From positions 1 to 64,000 of the forward strand of contig JAQUIJ010000003.1 in assembly GCA_028683385.1 (NCBI GenBank): 64,000 nt of DNA, given 5' to 3'. The notes beneath the pieces are model-generated. The model did no database searches, was not told where the DNA came from, and worked only from the letters and a program-made list of their open reading frames with translations. The position numbers were made by a program, and so were the translations under genes. Position 1 is the first letter of the stretch, and every line of letters starts with the position of its first letter. This document shows, piece after piece, positions 1-9,100 of this stretch. Origin of the DNA: Prolixibacteraceae bacterium. Its GTDB lineage: Bacteria > Bacteroidota > Bacteroidia > Bacteroidales > Prolixibacteraceae.

Positions 1-112
1 TTAGGTGGTCAGTTTGCGCCGGCAAAGGGTGGTCAATTTGCGTCGGCAACCGGTGGTCACTTTGCTCCGAAACTGGTGGTCAATTTAAACTGGAATCAGG
101 TGGTCAATTTCA
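1..112. mobile_element. End of an IS21-like insertion sequence (body lies outside window)
   Basis: Five imperfect copies of a unit beginning GGTGGTCAATTTG start near positions 4, 28, 52, 75 and 99, about 23-24 bp apart. Multiple short repeats at the terminus, with a terminal TG...CA, are typical of IS21-family ends. Read outward, the last unit ends in CA at 111-112, which I take as the tip of the element. No transposase is in the window, so the family call rests only on the repeat pattern and on memory of similar Bacteroidetes IS21 ends. The tip supplies the last codons and the stop of the neighbouring zinc-ribbon gene. Confidence 0.55.
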
Positions 113-677
113 CCGTTTTTTCCAATTTAAAAATCTGTTCTTCTGTAAAACTGTGGTAAGCAGAGACCAATTCCCGAATTAACCCGGGGTGATCAATCGC
201 GAATTGGTGAATTTTCTGCTGTTCTTCGGTTCCGTAAAGCGCCACTTTTACTGGAATAGGGCGGTCTTTGTATTTCATCTCCATCGTTTCGCGGCACTTG
301 GGGCAATACGGCAACTCTTTGCTCCAATTGATGTTTCGCCCACTGCCACACGAATAACATTCAATATTTTCAATTGCCTTATTTTCGATAAACAACGTCT
401 TTTCTGAAGATGAGAAATCCATAGAACTATCGGGCAGGTGCAAATCGAATTCGGGGAATATTTCTTTCAATTCGAGGTAAGCTGGCAGAGTCATATAATC
501 CATTAATTCGCTCACCATCTTTTCGTGAATTACATTGCAATCCATACAGTGAAAGGTATCCATGTAATTCTGGTATGCTTCATCGTAAAATTTTTCTCCG
601 GCAACTTGTGCCTGATAACCGCACGACGGACAACGAAAATATCGGTAATAAAGATCGGGGAGGGATTGGTGTGACAT
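96..677 (-). CDS. Zinc-ribbon protein of unknown function, 3' end replaced by IS end
   Basis: A 193-residue soluble protein with four CxxC knuckles: C16/C19 and C44/C47 near the N-terminus, C107/C110 and C125/C128 further on. These could form two four-cysteine zinc sites. No catalytic motif is recognisable, and I cannot name a family. The ATG at 677 follows an AT-rich stretch with a small inverted repeat (TTGTAATT/AATTACAA). The final residues VKLTT and the TGA stop are read from the terminal repeat of the IS21-like element, so the original C-terminus has probably been cut off by insertion. Function may or may not survive. Confidence 0.6.
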   Translation of the reverse strand: MSHQSLPDLYYRYFRCPSCGYQAQVAGEKFYDEAYQNYMDTFHCMDCNVIHEKMVSELMDYMTLPAYLELKEIFPEFDLHLPDSSMDFSSSEKTLFIENKAIENIECYSCGSGRNINWSKELPYCPKCRETMEMKYKDRPIPVKVALYGTEEQQKIHQFAIDHPGLIRELVSAYHSFTEEQIFKLEKTVKLTT

Positions 678-805
678 TGTAATTAATTATTTTGAATTAC
701 AATTCTAATTTATTTATTACGAGATTGCTGTAGAAACTCACTTACGTTCATTCGTCCGTTAATAGTTTCCAAGCTTTAGGATTGACATTAATGCTTTTCT
801 ATATA

Positions 806-2512
806 TTATTGGTCAAACAATTTAGCAAGGTAATCACTCAAAAAAGTATCATTAATCATTCCCTTAATGTATTTATCAAATAATGGTTGACTTATAAAAT
901 TATCATTAATAAGCACACCGCCCCAACTTAATTCGTTATTAATAACATCGATTAAATCAAAATCCTTAATTTCATTGTTGTGTAGAACTTCTAAAAGATT
1001 TTTGTTTAACTGTCTATGAAATCCATCATTAGCAAAGTTCCCTTCGATAACTGTGATTTGAATGAAAGTTAAATAAAGAAAACTAATAGTTCTCGGAGAA
1101 ATGTATACATTGTTATTCAAAGCCAGATTTTCCCATCCTGTTCGATAAACTGCCGCAGACTCTGTTCCATAATCACTATATCTGTGAACTTCTGTATCTA
1201 TGATACGTTTTTCGTCAAATTTTTCAGGGAATTTTTTTAACGCTTCAAAATCGAAGTTGCCAAATAATGAAATTAACCAAAAATCAAGAACTTCAGAATA
1301 CCTTGTTAATAGCTCCACGCTCCAATTAACCGATGTGTTTGCAGAGATACAATTAATTGAATCATTCTGGTTAATAATATTTTGATAATTTATTTTATCA
1401 TCTCTCCATACCCAATAAGAATCATATTTCTCAATTAATTCATCAGACCAAGGTAAAGATGGATTTGAACTAAGAAAATTCCAATTCCACCTTGTGAAAA
1501 AGCATTCGATTAATGGTATTGACCACTTAAGACCTTTATTTTTACTCAAAGAATCGAAGTTTACCTTGTCATTGTATAATGTTATCAATTCTATACTCCA
1601 TTCTATCGCTTCATTTCTGCACAATTCTTCCCAGTCCCAGTATTCAATAAAACAATCTATCAGCTCTTTTGACCATTGGACTGAATGGGAAAGACTAATA
1701 CTTCCACAATATTGAGAATATCTATACTTATTATCGTCAGAAGGAAACCACTTGTAATAACTATAACCAAGTTTATTTTTTCTGATTTTAGATGAAAACA
1801 CAATGTAGTCAATGTATTTAAAAATGTATTCAATTGACCAGGTCAACGATGTATAACTGTATAAATAAGCCCAATTCAATTTATCAATATTAGCATCTAT
1901 TAAGTCAAAATTCCAAGTAATGGATTCATTTCTTTGCAAATCATCCCATTTCCAAAAATCTTTAAAATTTGTAATTAATTCATTATTCCAATCGATAGCT
2001 GTACTACATGATATATGACATGATTTATTACCTTTATCTATATTTATCTCCACATTCTTTGAGCTATTGTACTCATCAAGAAATTTTTCAAATTGACTTA
2101 ATTTTACAAAAACAACATTTTTATATTTTGATGTGGTTGTTTCATAAGTTTTAATAATATGCTCTTTAAGTTGCTCGTAATTGTTTGGAGTTAATCGTAT
2201 CCTAAAATATCCTTGATGATTTTCAATATAATTATTATTTTCTGTATTAGAATAGCCTGAGTAATATCTGATACCAATTTCACTATATAGTTGTTTACTA
2301 TACTTGTTAAAAAGTTCTATTGGCATTAAGCCCTTGCTTAACAATTTTAGCAAAATTGGCTTATTATAACGGAACAAAACACTTTGAATATCATTACTTT
2401 CTTTCAGCCAATTTATCATATCAGATTTCGAAAATATTTGATATTGAAGATTCAAATTTTCGGCTATTTTATTTGCTTTTAAAAAATTAATAAACTCATT
2501 AGGTAAACTCAT
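806..2512 (-). CDS. Large repeat protein of unknown function
   Basis: A 568-residue protein without signal peptide or membrane segment. From about residue 170 to 430 it is built of degenerate units of roughly 23-25 residues with the pattern L..N..I.WS.ELI..Y...W.W, visible at least eight times (for example ITWNFDLI, VQWSKELI, IEWSIELI, LKWSIPLI, LPWSDELI, VNWSVELL). Regular Trp-rich helical repeats suggest a solenoid used for binding rather than catalysis, but that is inference. The gene is clearly more AT-rich than the housekeeping genes further on, which fits acquisition by transfer. It sits 95 bp upstream, in map order, of another AT-rich small gene on the same strand. Confidence 0.55.
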   Translation of the reverse strand: MSLPNEFINFLKANKIAENLNLQYQIFSKSDMINWLKESNDIQSVLFRYNKPILLKLLSKGLMPIELFNKYSKQLYSEIGIRYYSGYSNTENNNYIENHQGYFRIRLTPNNYEQLKEHIIKTYETTTSKYKNVVFVKLSQFEKFLDEYNSSKNVEINIDKGNKSCHISCSTAIDWNNELITNFKDFWKWDDLQRNESITWNFDLIDANIDKLNWAYLYSYTSLTWSIEYIFKYIDYIVFSSKIRKNKLGYSYYKWFPSDDNKYRYSQYCGSISLSHSVQWSKELIDCFIEYWDWEELCRNEAIEWSIELITLYNDKVNFDSLSKNKGLKWSIPLIECFFTRWNWNFLSSNPSLPWSDELIEKYDSYWVWRDDKINYQNIINQNDSINCISANTSVNWSVELLTRYSEVLDFWLISLFGNFDFEALKKFPEKFDEKRIIDTEVHRYSDYGTESAAVYRTGWENLALNNNVYISPRTISFLYLTFIQITVIEGNFANDGFHRQLNKNLLEVLHNNEIKDFDLIDVINNELSWGGVLINDNFISQPLFDKYIKGMINDTFLSDYLAKLFDQ

Positions 2513-2607
2513 TACTTTATGTTTTTAGATAATTATTCAAGAGCTTATATAAGCTTAAATTTTTATAAAATGATATTTTATCGCACCCAATTTAGACATA
2601 AGGATTG

Positions 2608-2910
2608 TTAAATCGATTCCAAAATTGCACCTAATTCAGTCTCAAAAAAAGATAGTTCTGAGAAATAAAGTATATCATTCTCCTCAATTAAAAATTTGTC
2701 AATGACAAGACCTACTTGCAAATCACAATTGATAAATTCAACAATGGAATATTGAGGATCTAAAGTAGCCTTGTATTCTTGTACGAATTCCTGATATTTA
2801 ATAGGGTCAGTTGGATAGATAATTATCTCGTCGATTCTTCCACCACTCGTCAATTTCCCAATCAAATGGGTATTCATTTCTGCCAATTTAACCGCATCTA
2901 AAAATTTCAT
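2608..2910 (-). CDS. Small protein of unknown function
   Basis: A 100-residue acidic protein, no signal peptide or membrane helix, no recognised motif. It begins MKFLDAVKLAEMN, with an ATG start at 2910. Its size, acidity, AT-rich composition and position beside a large repeat protein resemble immunity-type or island cargo genes, but nothing in the sequence proves this. It is transcribed in the same direction as, and upstream of, the 568-residue repeat protein; the 95-bp gap allows but does not show co-transcription. Confidence 0.45.
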   Translation of the reverse strand: MKFLDAVKLAEMNTHLIGKLTSGGRIDEIIIYPTDPIKYQEFVQEYKATLDPQYSIVEFINCDLQVGLVIDKFLIEENDILYFSELSFFETELGAILESI

Positions 2911-3042
2911 ATTTTCTGGTTTTTCGTAAAGTTAACCAATAAAATTATGAAAACCTCTGCCTGGTGAAAACTTAGCTAGGCTTTCATAGCTAAATTAAAC
3001 GCGTTACTTTTGATTGGTTTTATGAGAGAAATACCCAGATTC

Positions 3043-3777
3043 TCAATTGTCTTTTACACACCGCACTGAAAATCCTACATTTTTATCCTTACTGCTAATG
3101 AAAATATTAGAGTAATCAGCATGAATCTGGACATAAGGACAAGTACTGTCTGTATCAAGAGTATATATCCACCAATTTGCCTTATAATTAATATATTCGA
3201 ATCCTAAATCATTTCGGATTCCACCCCCTAACGCTGTAAAGCCAGTTTCATTTGAACCAGGACTTTGACCATTCCAGTGTAAGTCACCTTTTTCTTTCAT
3301 CTTATCCACTTCAGTATATCCAATAAATTTCTTTAATACGTTCCAGTCATCATCAGTTGATACATGCCAACCTTTTGGTGCCAGTTTTCCGCCTTTTAAC
3401 GTATAGGCATTATAAATCCTGCCATAGGTTGCTATTGTATCAACATCCTTTGTATTATTATAATTACAGTATGCCCCATCTTTATATGTTTTCCAATCGT
3501 TTAACCAGATTGTCTCATCCGTGATATTTTTGATTTCTGTTCCATCATTGTATTTTGTGGTTCTAAGATTTTCGGCCATCCATGTTTGGCTACCAATTTT
3601 GATGGTTTTATAAATATTTCCATCCTGATCGGTTACTGATCCATAAGTCAAATTCGGATTAAATACGGCCGTTGTTTTTCCATTCGTTTCGTTACCGGCT
3701 TCAGGATTTTCATCCTTGCCACAACCGGAAAGAAAAAGGAGAAAGAGAATGAACGAGAAATAAAATCTGGATTCCAT
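3043..3777 (-). CDS. FISUMP-domain lipoprotein
   Basis: 244 residues. The N-terminus is a lipoprotein signal peptide with lipobox LSGC, lipidated at C19, followed by an Asp/Glu-rich linker. From about residue 44 to the end it matches the Fibrobacter succinogenes major paralogous domain (TIGR02145/FISUMP): the opening VTDQDGNIYKTIKIGSQTWM, then WMAENLRTTKYNDG, the GWHVSTDDDW block, FTALGGGIR, and the closing GFSVRCVKDN. Such proteins are surface-exposed in Bacteroidetes and usually occur in many paralogues; the molecular role is not known. The gene is monocistronic, and the interleaved inverted repeats at 3812-3910 lie directly upstream. Confidence 0.85.
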   Translation of the reverse strand: MESRFYFSFILFLLFLSGCGKDENPEAGNETNGKTTAVFNPNLTYGSVTDQDGNIYKTIKIGSQTWMAENLRTTKYNDGTEIKNITDETIWLNDWKTYKDGAYCNYNNTKDVDTIATYGRIYNAYTLKGGKLAPKGWHVSTDDDWNVLKKFIGYTEVDKMKEKGDLHWNGQSPGSNETGFTALGGGIRNDLGFEYINYKANWWIYTLDTDSTCPYVQIHADYSNIFISSKDKNVGFSVRCVKDN

Positions 3778-3811
3778 GGTGTTGTTTTTAGAATTTTGGG
3801 TTAATAAAAAA

Positions 3812-3910
3812 TGCGTGAGGCAGTCGCTTTATTACCATGCAAACAGATAATCATACCTGATGCTAAAGCTGCCCCACGCAAAATATTTTGTTGAAAAATG
3901 GTAATAAAGC
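3812..3910. repeat. Two interleaved inverted repeats upstream of the FISUMP gene
   Basis: Arm A (3812-3823, TGCGTGAGGCAG) pairs with 3869-3880 with one mismatch. Arm B (3826-3838, GCTTTATTACCAT) pairs perfectly with 3898-3910. The order A-B-A'-B' is that of an H-type pseudoknot if transcribed, or of overlapping protein-binding or recombination sites in DNA. It lies in the leader/promoter region of the lipoprotein gene on the minus strand. What it does is unknown. Confidence 0.5.
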
Positions 3911-4640
3911 AACACCTCAAAAGTAGGTTGCCCGATTGGAGGATACTAATTTCTGCAAGCTTGCAGTGAATAGGATTATTTTGTGATTTCGATTAACCAG
4001 GGAGACAATGTGATTCCTTTTGAAGAGGTGCAGATAAAAATAAAGGATCATTAACGCATGGCCTTCGTGCTTGCAGCCGGTTCGTCTCACTCATTCAACC
4101 GTTTCGTTCGTACCTCACTGCACTATTTCATTCTTTCACCTCACCAGCTTCAGCACCGCACGTGTAAGTGTTTCGTTCCTCAACACCCACCCTTTCACCA
4201 CCCACTACAACAGCATTCCCGCTTATTTTTACATGTGAATTGTTTGCCCCATAAAACTGATTCCCGATAATTGTCGCCCTAATCAGCCTTTATTGATTAT
4301 TTCATCATACTATTGAAATGAGAATAACTGCCTACGCACCTTCCGGTGCCAGTTATTTCCCAATTCAACAGCACAGCATCATCATGTCCGAAATTTGACA
4401 TTTCGGCTTTTTGAAAAAATAAAAACAGGTGTCGTTGTTGGGTAAACATCACTTGAAGGATATAATCACAGGGGGGGTATTTAAGCAGGCTGGGCCAGAT
4501 CGGACTAAATAATAAAAACACCGAACCTTACACTATTGGATTTGAAATTATATCACCATCGGACTACAGAAGTTATTGAAGTCACTTTTAACTTTCAATG
4601 TGAAATTTGGGACAATGGAAGTTGTGTGCAAATTGTGTGC
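3911..4640. other. Gene-free stretch with possible decayed gene fragments
   Basis: About 730 bp without a credible complete gene. Two short stretches read like protein: plus strand about 3985-4053 (ending INQGDNVIPFEEVQIKIKDH then stop) and minus strand about 4270-4123 (containing TIIGNQFYGANN and ending CGAEAGEVKE then stop). Neither has a proper start or length. The rest looks non-coding. I regard it as the remains of disrupted genes in the accessory region; confidence in any particular fragment is low. Confidence 0.3.
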
Positions 4641-4684
4641 AAATAAATAAAAAAGCAGTTACAAAAATATTTTGTAACTGCTTC
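4640..4684 (-). terminator. Rho-independent terminator of the tRNA gene
   Basis: A 14-bp stem (4653-4666 with 4670-4683) followed, on the minus strand, by a T-rich tract (complement of 4641-4652). It lies 13 bp beyond the tRNA 3' end. Confidence 0.75.
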
Positions 4685-4696
4685 TGTTTCAATGCG

Positions 4697-4770
4697 TGGG
4701 CCCAACTGGGCTTGAACCAGTGACTCCCTGATTATGAGTCAGGTGCTCTAACCAACTGAGCTATAGGCCC
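4697..4770 (-). tRNA. tRNA with CAU anticodon (elongator Met, or Ile2 if modified by TilS)
   Basis: A 74-nt cloverleaf: acceptor GGGCCTA pairing with TGGGCCC (one G-U), D-arm with AGCTCAGTTGGTTAGAGC, anticodon stem CCTGA/TCAGG with loop CTCATAA (anticodon CAT), and T-loop GGTTCAAGCC. The 3' CCA is not encoded. CAU can read AUG, or AUA after lysidine modification; the sequence alone does not let me decide. The initiator is unlikely because the acceptor pair 1-72 is G-C and the GGG/CCC anticodon-stem triplets are missing. Its 3' end faces the accessory region 1-4640. Confidence 0.93.
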
Positions 4771-4881
4771 TGAAATATTGTAATGGTTTTATTTCCAGGT
4801 AAAATTTCAAACTACTAATCTGAACGCGTTTTTTCGGAGTGCAAGTTTACTGAATTCAACTAAATTTAACAAGTAAAATAA

Positions 4882-5574
4882 TCAAATTCCTGACGATTCA
4901 TTTTCAGGAGCATTTTCAGTTACTTCTTCTTGATTTTGTTCAGTCGTTGATTCTTCTTTTTCTTTCCTGTCAAGGTTATTGAATTGTTTCCGGTAGAAAA
5001 TAATGATTGAGAAGATTCCGACAGAAATGGCAGAATCGGCAACATTAAATACCGGACGGAAGAATTGAAAATCAGTTCCTCCAACAAATGGAACCCAATT
5101 CGGGAAAACCCCTGAGAATAATGGGAAATAGAACATGTCAACAACGCGGCCATGCAAAAAAGAGGCATATCCACCGCCCGGAGGAAACAACGTAGAAACC
5201 TCTCCATAGCTGTCGTTGAAGATTAATCCGTAAAAGGCACTATCAATAATATTTCCGATGGCTCCGGCAAAAATTAACGAAACACACGCAATAAATCCCA
5301 TCGGTAAGCCTTTCTTTATGAGTTGGAGGATGTACCAACCAATTCCGAATACCGCAACAACCCTGAAAAGGCTAAGAAATATCTTTCCATAATCGCCGCC
5401 AAACTCGAATCCAAAGGCCATTCCGTTGTTTTCAACAAAATGGATGATGAACCAGTTGCCAATAACAGGAAACTCCTGACCAAGTGTCATGTTTGTTTTG
5501 ATCCATATCTTTAGGATTTGATCGACCAACAGAACCAAAACAACGATGAGAATTGATTTTTGTAATTTTGACAT
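4882..5574 (-). CDS. lspA: Lipoprotein signal peptidase (signal peptidase II)
   Basis: A 230-residue inner-membrane aspartyl protease that cleaves the signal peptide of prolipoproteins after diacylglyceryl transfer. Four hydrophobic segments lie at about 6-24, 66-84, 93-110 and 182-194. Family motifs are VENNGMAFG (48-56), GNIID (107-111), HGRVVDM (141-147) and FNVADSAI (176-183); D146 and D180 correspond to the catalytic pair. A ~25-residue insertion before the first catalytic Asp and a charged Glu/Gln-rich tail after residue 200 make it longer than the ~165 residues of E. coli, as is common in Bacteroidetes. It follows the DksA-like gene on the same strand after a terminator. Confidence 0.95.
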   Translation of the reverse strand: MSKLQKSILIVVLVLLVDQILKIWIKTNMTLGQEFPVIGNWFIIHFVENNGMAFGFEFGGDYGKIFLSLFRVVAVFGIGWYILQLIKKGLPMGFIACVSLIFAGAIGNIIDSAFYGLIFNDSYGEVSTLFPPGGGYASFLHGRVVDMFYFPLFSGVFPNWVPFVGGTDFQFFRPVFNVADSAISVGIFSIIIFYRKQFNNLDRKEKEESTTEQNQEEVTENAPENESSGI

Positions 5575-5587
5575 CTTTGATAATTAT

Positions 5588-5625
5588 AAAAAAATGATTG
5601 GAAGTATTTCTCTTCCAATCATTTC
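5588..5625 (-). terminator. Terminator after the DksA-like gene
   Basis: Stem AAATGATTGGAAG / CTTCCAATCATTT with a short loop, followed on the minus strand by TTTTTTTAT. It sits between the DksA-like gene and lspA, so lspA probably has its own promoter. Confidence 0.75.
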
Positions 5626-5645
5626 ATGCAGTATTTTAGCTTAAT

Positions 5646-6023
5646 TTATTTTTGACTGTTTTTAGCATCAATGCTAAGTGTTGCATGTGGAACTGCGCGC
5701 AACCGTTCCTTCGATATTAACTTTCCAGTCTCGCGACAAATGCCATAGGTTTTATTCTCGATTCGCACAAGAGCGGCCTGCAGATACTGAATGAATTTTT
5801 GCTGACGCTGCGCCAGTTTGCCTGCTTCTTCTTTCGAAAGCGTAGCTGCACCTTCTTCCAATACCTTAAAGGTTGGAGAAGTATCCTGAGTATCATTCCC
5901 GTCGCTCTGGGTTATGGAGCTCTTATACATCACATAGTCCTTCTGGGCTTTTTCGAGTTTATCAAGAATTATTGCTTTAAATTCCTGTAACTCTTCATCC
6001 GAATATCTATTTTTTTCACTCAT
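5646..6023 (-). CDS. DksA/TraR-family protein lacking the zinc-finger cysteines
   Basis: 125 residues: a Lys/Glu-rich helical coiled-coil N-terminal half (residues 8-90, with an acidic SDGNDTQD tip region near 40) and a C-terminal half resembling the DksA zinc-finger segment (YGICRETGKLISKERLRAVP, then HATLSIDAK). Family members act on RNA polymerase through its secondary channel, often with ppGpp. In classical DksA a C4 zinc finger is present; here only one of the four cysteines (in YGIC) remains, so zinc binding is unlikely. This degenerate form is, to my knowledge, common in Bacteroidetes. It lies between ileS and lspA on the same strand, an arrangement I recall from relatives. Confidence 0.85.
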   Translation of the reverse strand: MSEKNRYSDEELQEFKAIILDKLEKAQKDYVMYKSSITQSDGNDTQDTSPTFKVLEEGAATLSKEEAGKLAQRQQKFIQYLQAALVRIENKTYGICRETGKLISKERLRAVPHATLSIDAKNSQK

Positions 6024-6140
6024 AACTTTAAGCTTTAGTTCACTGCCTGTTTCAAGCTTTTAAGACCTGCCTCAGACTCTAAAAGTATAAAAATATTTCG
6101 ATTCCAAACAAGCTTTTAATCATTCTGGATTCTTTCCATA

Positions 6141-9100
6141 TTATGAATTCCTTACCACTTGAATGCGTGCTTCAACATCGGTGTCAATTTCCACCAGTAC
6201 TGAATTTTCTTCTTCCAGTTGGTCAACCATAACTAATTCAGAAGCAAGTGTTTGATTGCTGATGTATTCAGCAAAATTCGCTACAGCTAAGTTGTAGAAG
6301 TCGTGCTTCTGAATCTGAAGAATAATCCGGTCAGTCACTTCAAAATCGCTTTCTTTCCTGATATTTTGGATTTTATTGATGAATTCACGGGCAATTCCCT
6401 CTTGTTTCAGCTCTTCTGTTAAATTTATATCAAGAGCAATGGTTAATCCACCTTCACTGGCAACCAACCATCCGGGAACATCTTCGGTCTGAATTTCAAC
6501 ATCTTCCAAACTCAATGAAATTGTTTCTCCGCTAATGTTCAAATCGTAGTTTCCGGTTTTTTCCAGATTGCTGATGTCCTGCTGATTGAAGCCTGCGATT
6601 TCTCCGGAAATCTGTTTCATCAGCTTACCATATTTGGGTCCGAGCGTTTTGAAATTAGCCTTTATTTTTTTGCTGATAATACCAGCGGCATCAGTCAGAA
6701 ACTCAACTTCTTTCACGTTTACTTCCGAAAGAATAATGTTTTTTACGGCATCAAATTGCTCCTGAAATTCTTTTGTCAGAACCGGAACCATGATTTTAGC
6801 CAATGGCTGACGAACTTTCAGCTTTTCCTTTCGGCGAAGTCCTAAAATCATCGATGATGCTTTTTGAGCCAACGCCATTTTTAGTTCCAGATCGCTGTTG
6901 ATCATCGATTCATCGCAAACCGGGAAATCAGCCAGATGAACGCTTTGGTCAACCTCTTTACCCGTGATTTTATTCAGATCGGTATAAAGCAAATCAGCAT
7001 AGAAAGGTGCAATTGGAGCAGTCAGTTTGGCAATCGTACTCAAACAAGTATAAAGCGTCTGGTAGGCCGAAATCTTATCTTTATCGTAAGTTCCACCCCA
7101 ATAGCGTTTACGGCTCAGGCGAACAAACCAGTTGCTCAGGTTTTCTGAAACGAATTCAGAAATAGCGCGTCCGGCGCGGGTTGGCTCATACGTTTCGTAG
7201 CTTTCGCCAACTTCTTTCACCAATGTATTCAGCAACGAAATAATCCAACGATCAATTTCGGGTCGTTCAGAAACCGGGATTTCTGCTTCAGCATAAGTGA
7301 ACCCGTCAATGTTGGCATACATTGCGAAGAAGTTGTAGGTATTGTAAAGTGTTCCGAAGAATTTACGTTTCACTTCGTCAACACCATTGATGTCGAATTT
7401 CAGGTTATCCCATGGCTGAGAGTTGGTCAACATGTACCAGCGCAACGGGTCAGAACCGTTTTCGTCGATGGCAGCAAATGGCTCAACGGCATTGCCCAAC
7501 CGTTTCGACATTTTGTTGCCATTCTTATCCAACACCAAGCCGTTTGAAATGATATTTTTGAAAGCAACCGATTCGTTGATCATGGTTGAAATAGCATGCA
7601 ACGTGAAGAACCATCCGCGGGTTTGGTCAACTCCTTCAGCAATAAAATCTGCAGGATACACTTCGTTGAACTTTTCCTTGTTTTCGAACGGGAAGTGGCG
7701 TTGGGCGTATGGCATCGCTCCGGAATCAAACCAAACATCAATCAGGTCAGTCTCGCGGAACATTTTTTTGCCAGTTGCCGAAACCAGGAAAATGTCGTCA
7801 ACAAACGGGCGGTGCAGATCAATCTTTTCGTAGTTTTCTTTCTGATTGTTGCCAATCTCAAATCCTTCGAAAATGTTTTTATCCAAAACTCCGGCAGCAA
7901 CTGCTGCATTCATTTCGTTTATCAGTTCTTCGGTCGAACCAATACATTTTGTTTCGGTGCCATCTTCGGTTCTCCAGATTGGAAGCGGAGTTCCCCAGAA
8001 ACGAGAACGACTCAGGTTCCAGTCAACCAGGTTTTCGAGCCAGTTGCCGAAACGTCCGGTTCCGGTTGAAGCCGGTTTCCAATTGATGGTATTGTTGAGG
8101 GCAATCATTTTGTCTTTTACAGCCGTGGTGCGGATGAACCATGAATCGAGCGGATAATATAGAATTGGCTTGTCGGTCCTCCAGCAATGCGGATACGAGT
8201 GAACGTGTTTTTCAACTTTGAAAGCTTTGTTCTCTTTTTTCAGCATCACACAGATGTCAATATCTACCGTTGCATCGTCTTCGGTAAGCGTATCGTCATA
8301 TTCGTTTTTGACGTATCGACCAGCAAATTCGGTGTATTCTAGTTGATTTACATATTCAGAAACAAAGGCCGGATCCATATTTTCGATCAGGAAAAACCGA
8401 CCGTTGCGATCGACTAAAGGTTGACGTTTGCCTTCCAGATCGTCAACAATGAGCGGTGCAATGCCACTTTGTTTGGCCACGCGATCATCGTCGGCACCAA
8501 AAGTTGGCGCGATGTGAACGATTCCGGTTCCATCTTCGGTGGTCACAAAGTCGCCTGTTATCACGCGGAAAGCATCGCCTTTCGGTTTTACCCAATTGAT
8601 GAGCTGTTCGTAATTTACCCCTTCGAGCTGAGTTCCGGTGTATTCGCCGAGGACTTGGTATGGTATTTTTTTGTCGCCTGCACTATAATCTTCCAAAGCA
8701 AGTTCTGCGTTCTTTGGATCAAAATGAGCAGCCAACAGATTTTTGGCCAGAATCAGAGTTACAGGTTCTCCGGTATATGGATTGAATGTTCTGACTTTCA
8801 GGTATGAAATTTTAGGGCCAACGCACAATGCAGTATTTGAGGGCAAAGTCCATGGAGTTGTTGTCCAGGCCAGAAAATACAGATCGGTTTCTACATTTTC
8901 GAAAAGAAATTCCGATTTTTCGTTCCTGATGGCTTTAAACTGAGCTACTGCCGTGGTGTCTTTCACATCGCGGTAACATCCCGGTTGATTCAGTTCGTGC
9001 GAGCTAAGTCCAGTTCCGGCGGCAGGCGAGAATGGCTGAATGGTGTAACCTTTGTAAAGCAGATTTTTCTCGAAAAGCTGTTTCAGCAACCACCAAACGG

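Noticed and set aside
1-112. The five repeats at the left edge as CRISPR or a tandem satellite
   Set aside because: The units are degenerate, with no fixed spacer, and match the layout of IS21 ends.
4297-4521. A 74-codon minus-strand frame in the gap before the tRNA
   Set aside because: No domain, no promoter or start context; part of the decayed region.
7423-8157. Several 100-157-codon open frames on the plus strand within ileS
   Set aside because: They are shadow frames of ileS, mutually overlapping, with no conserved motifs.
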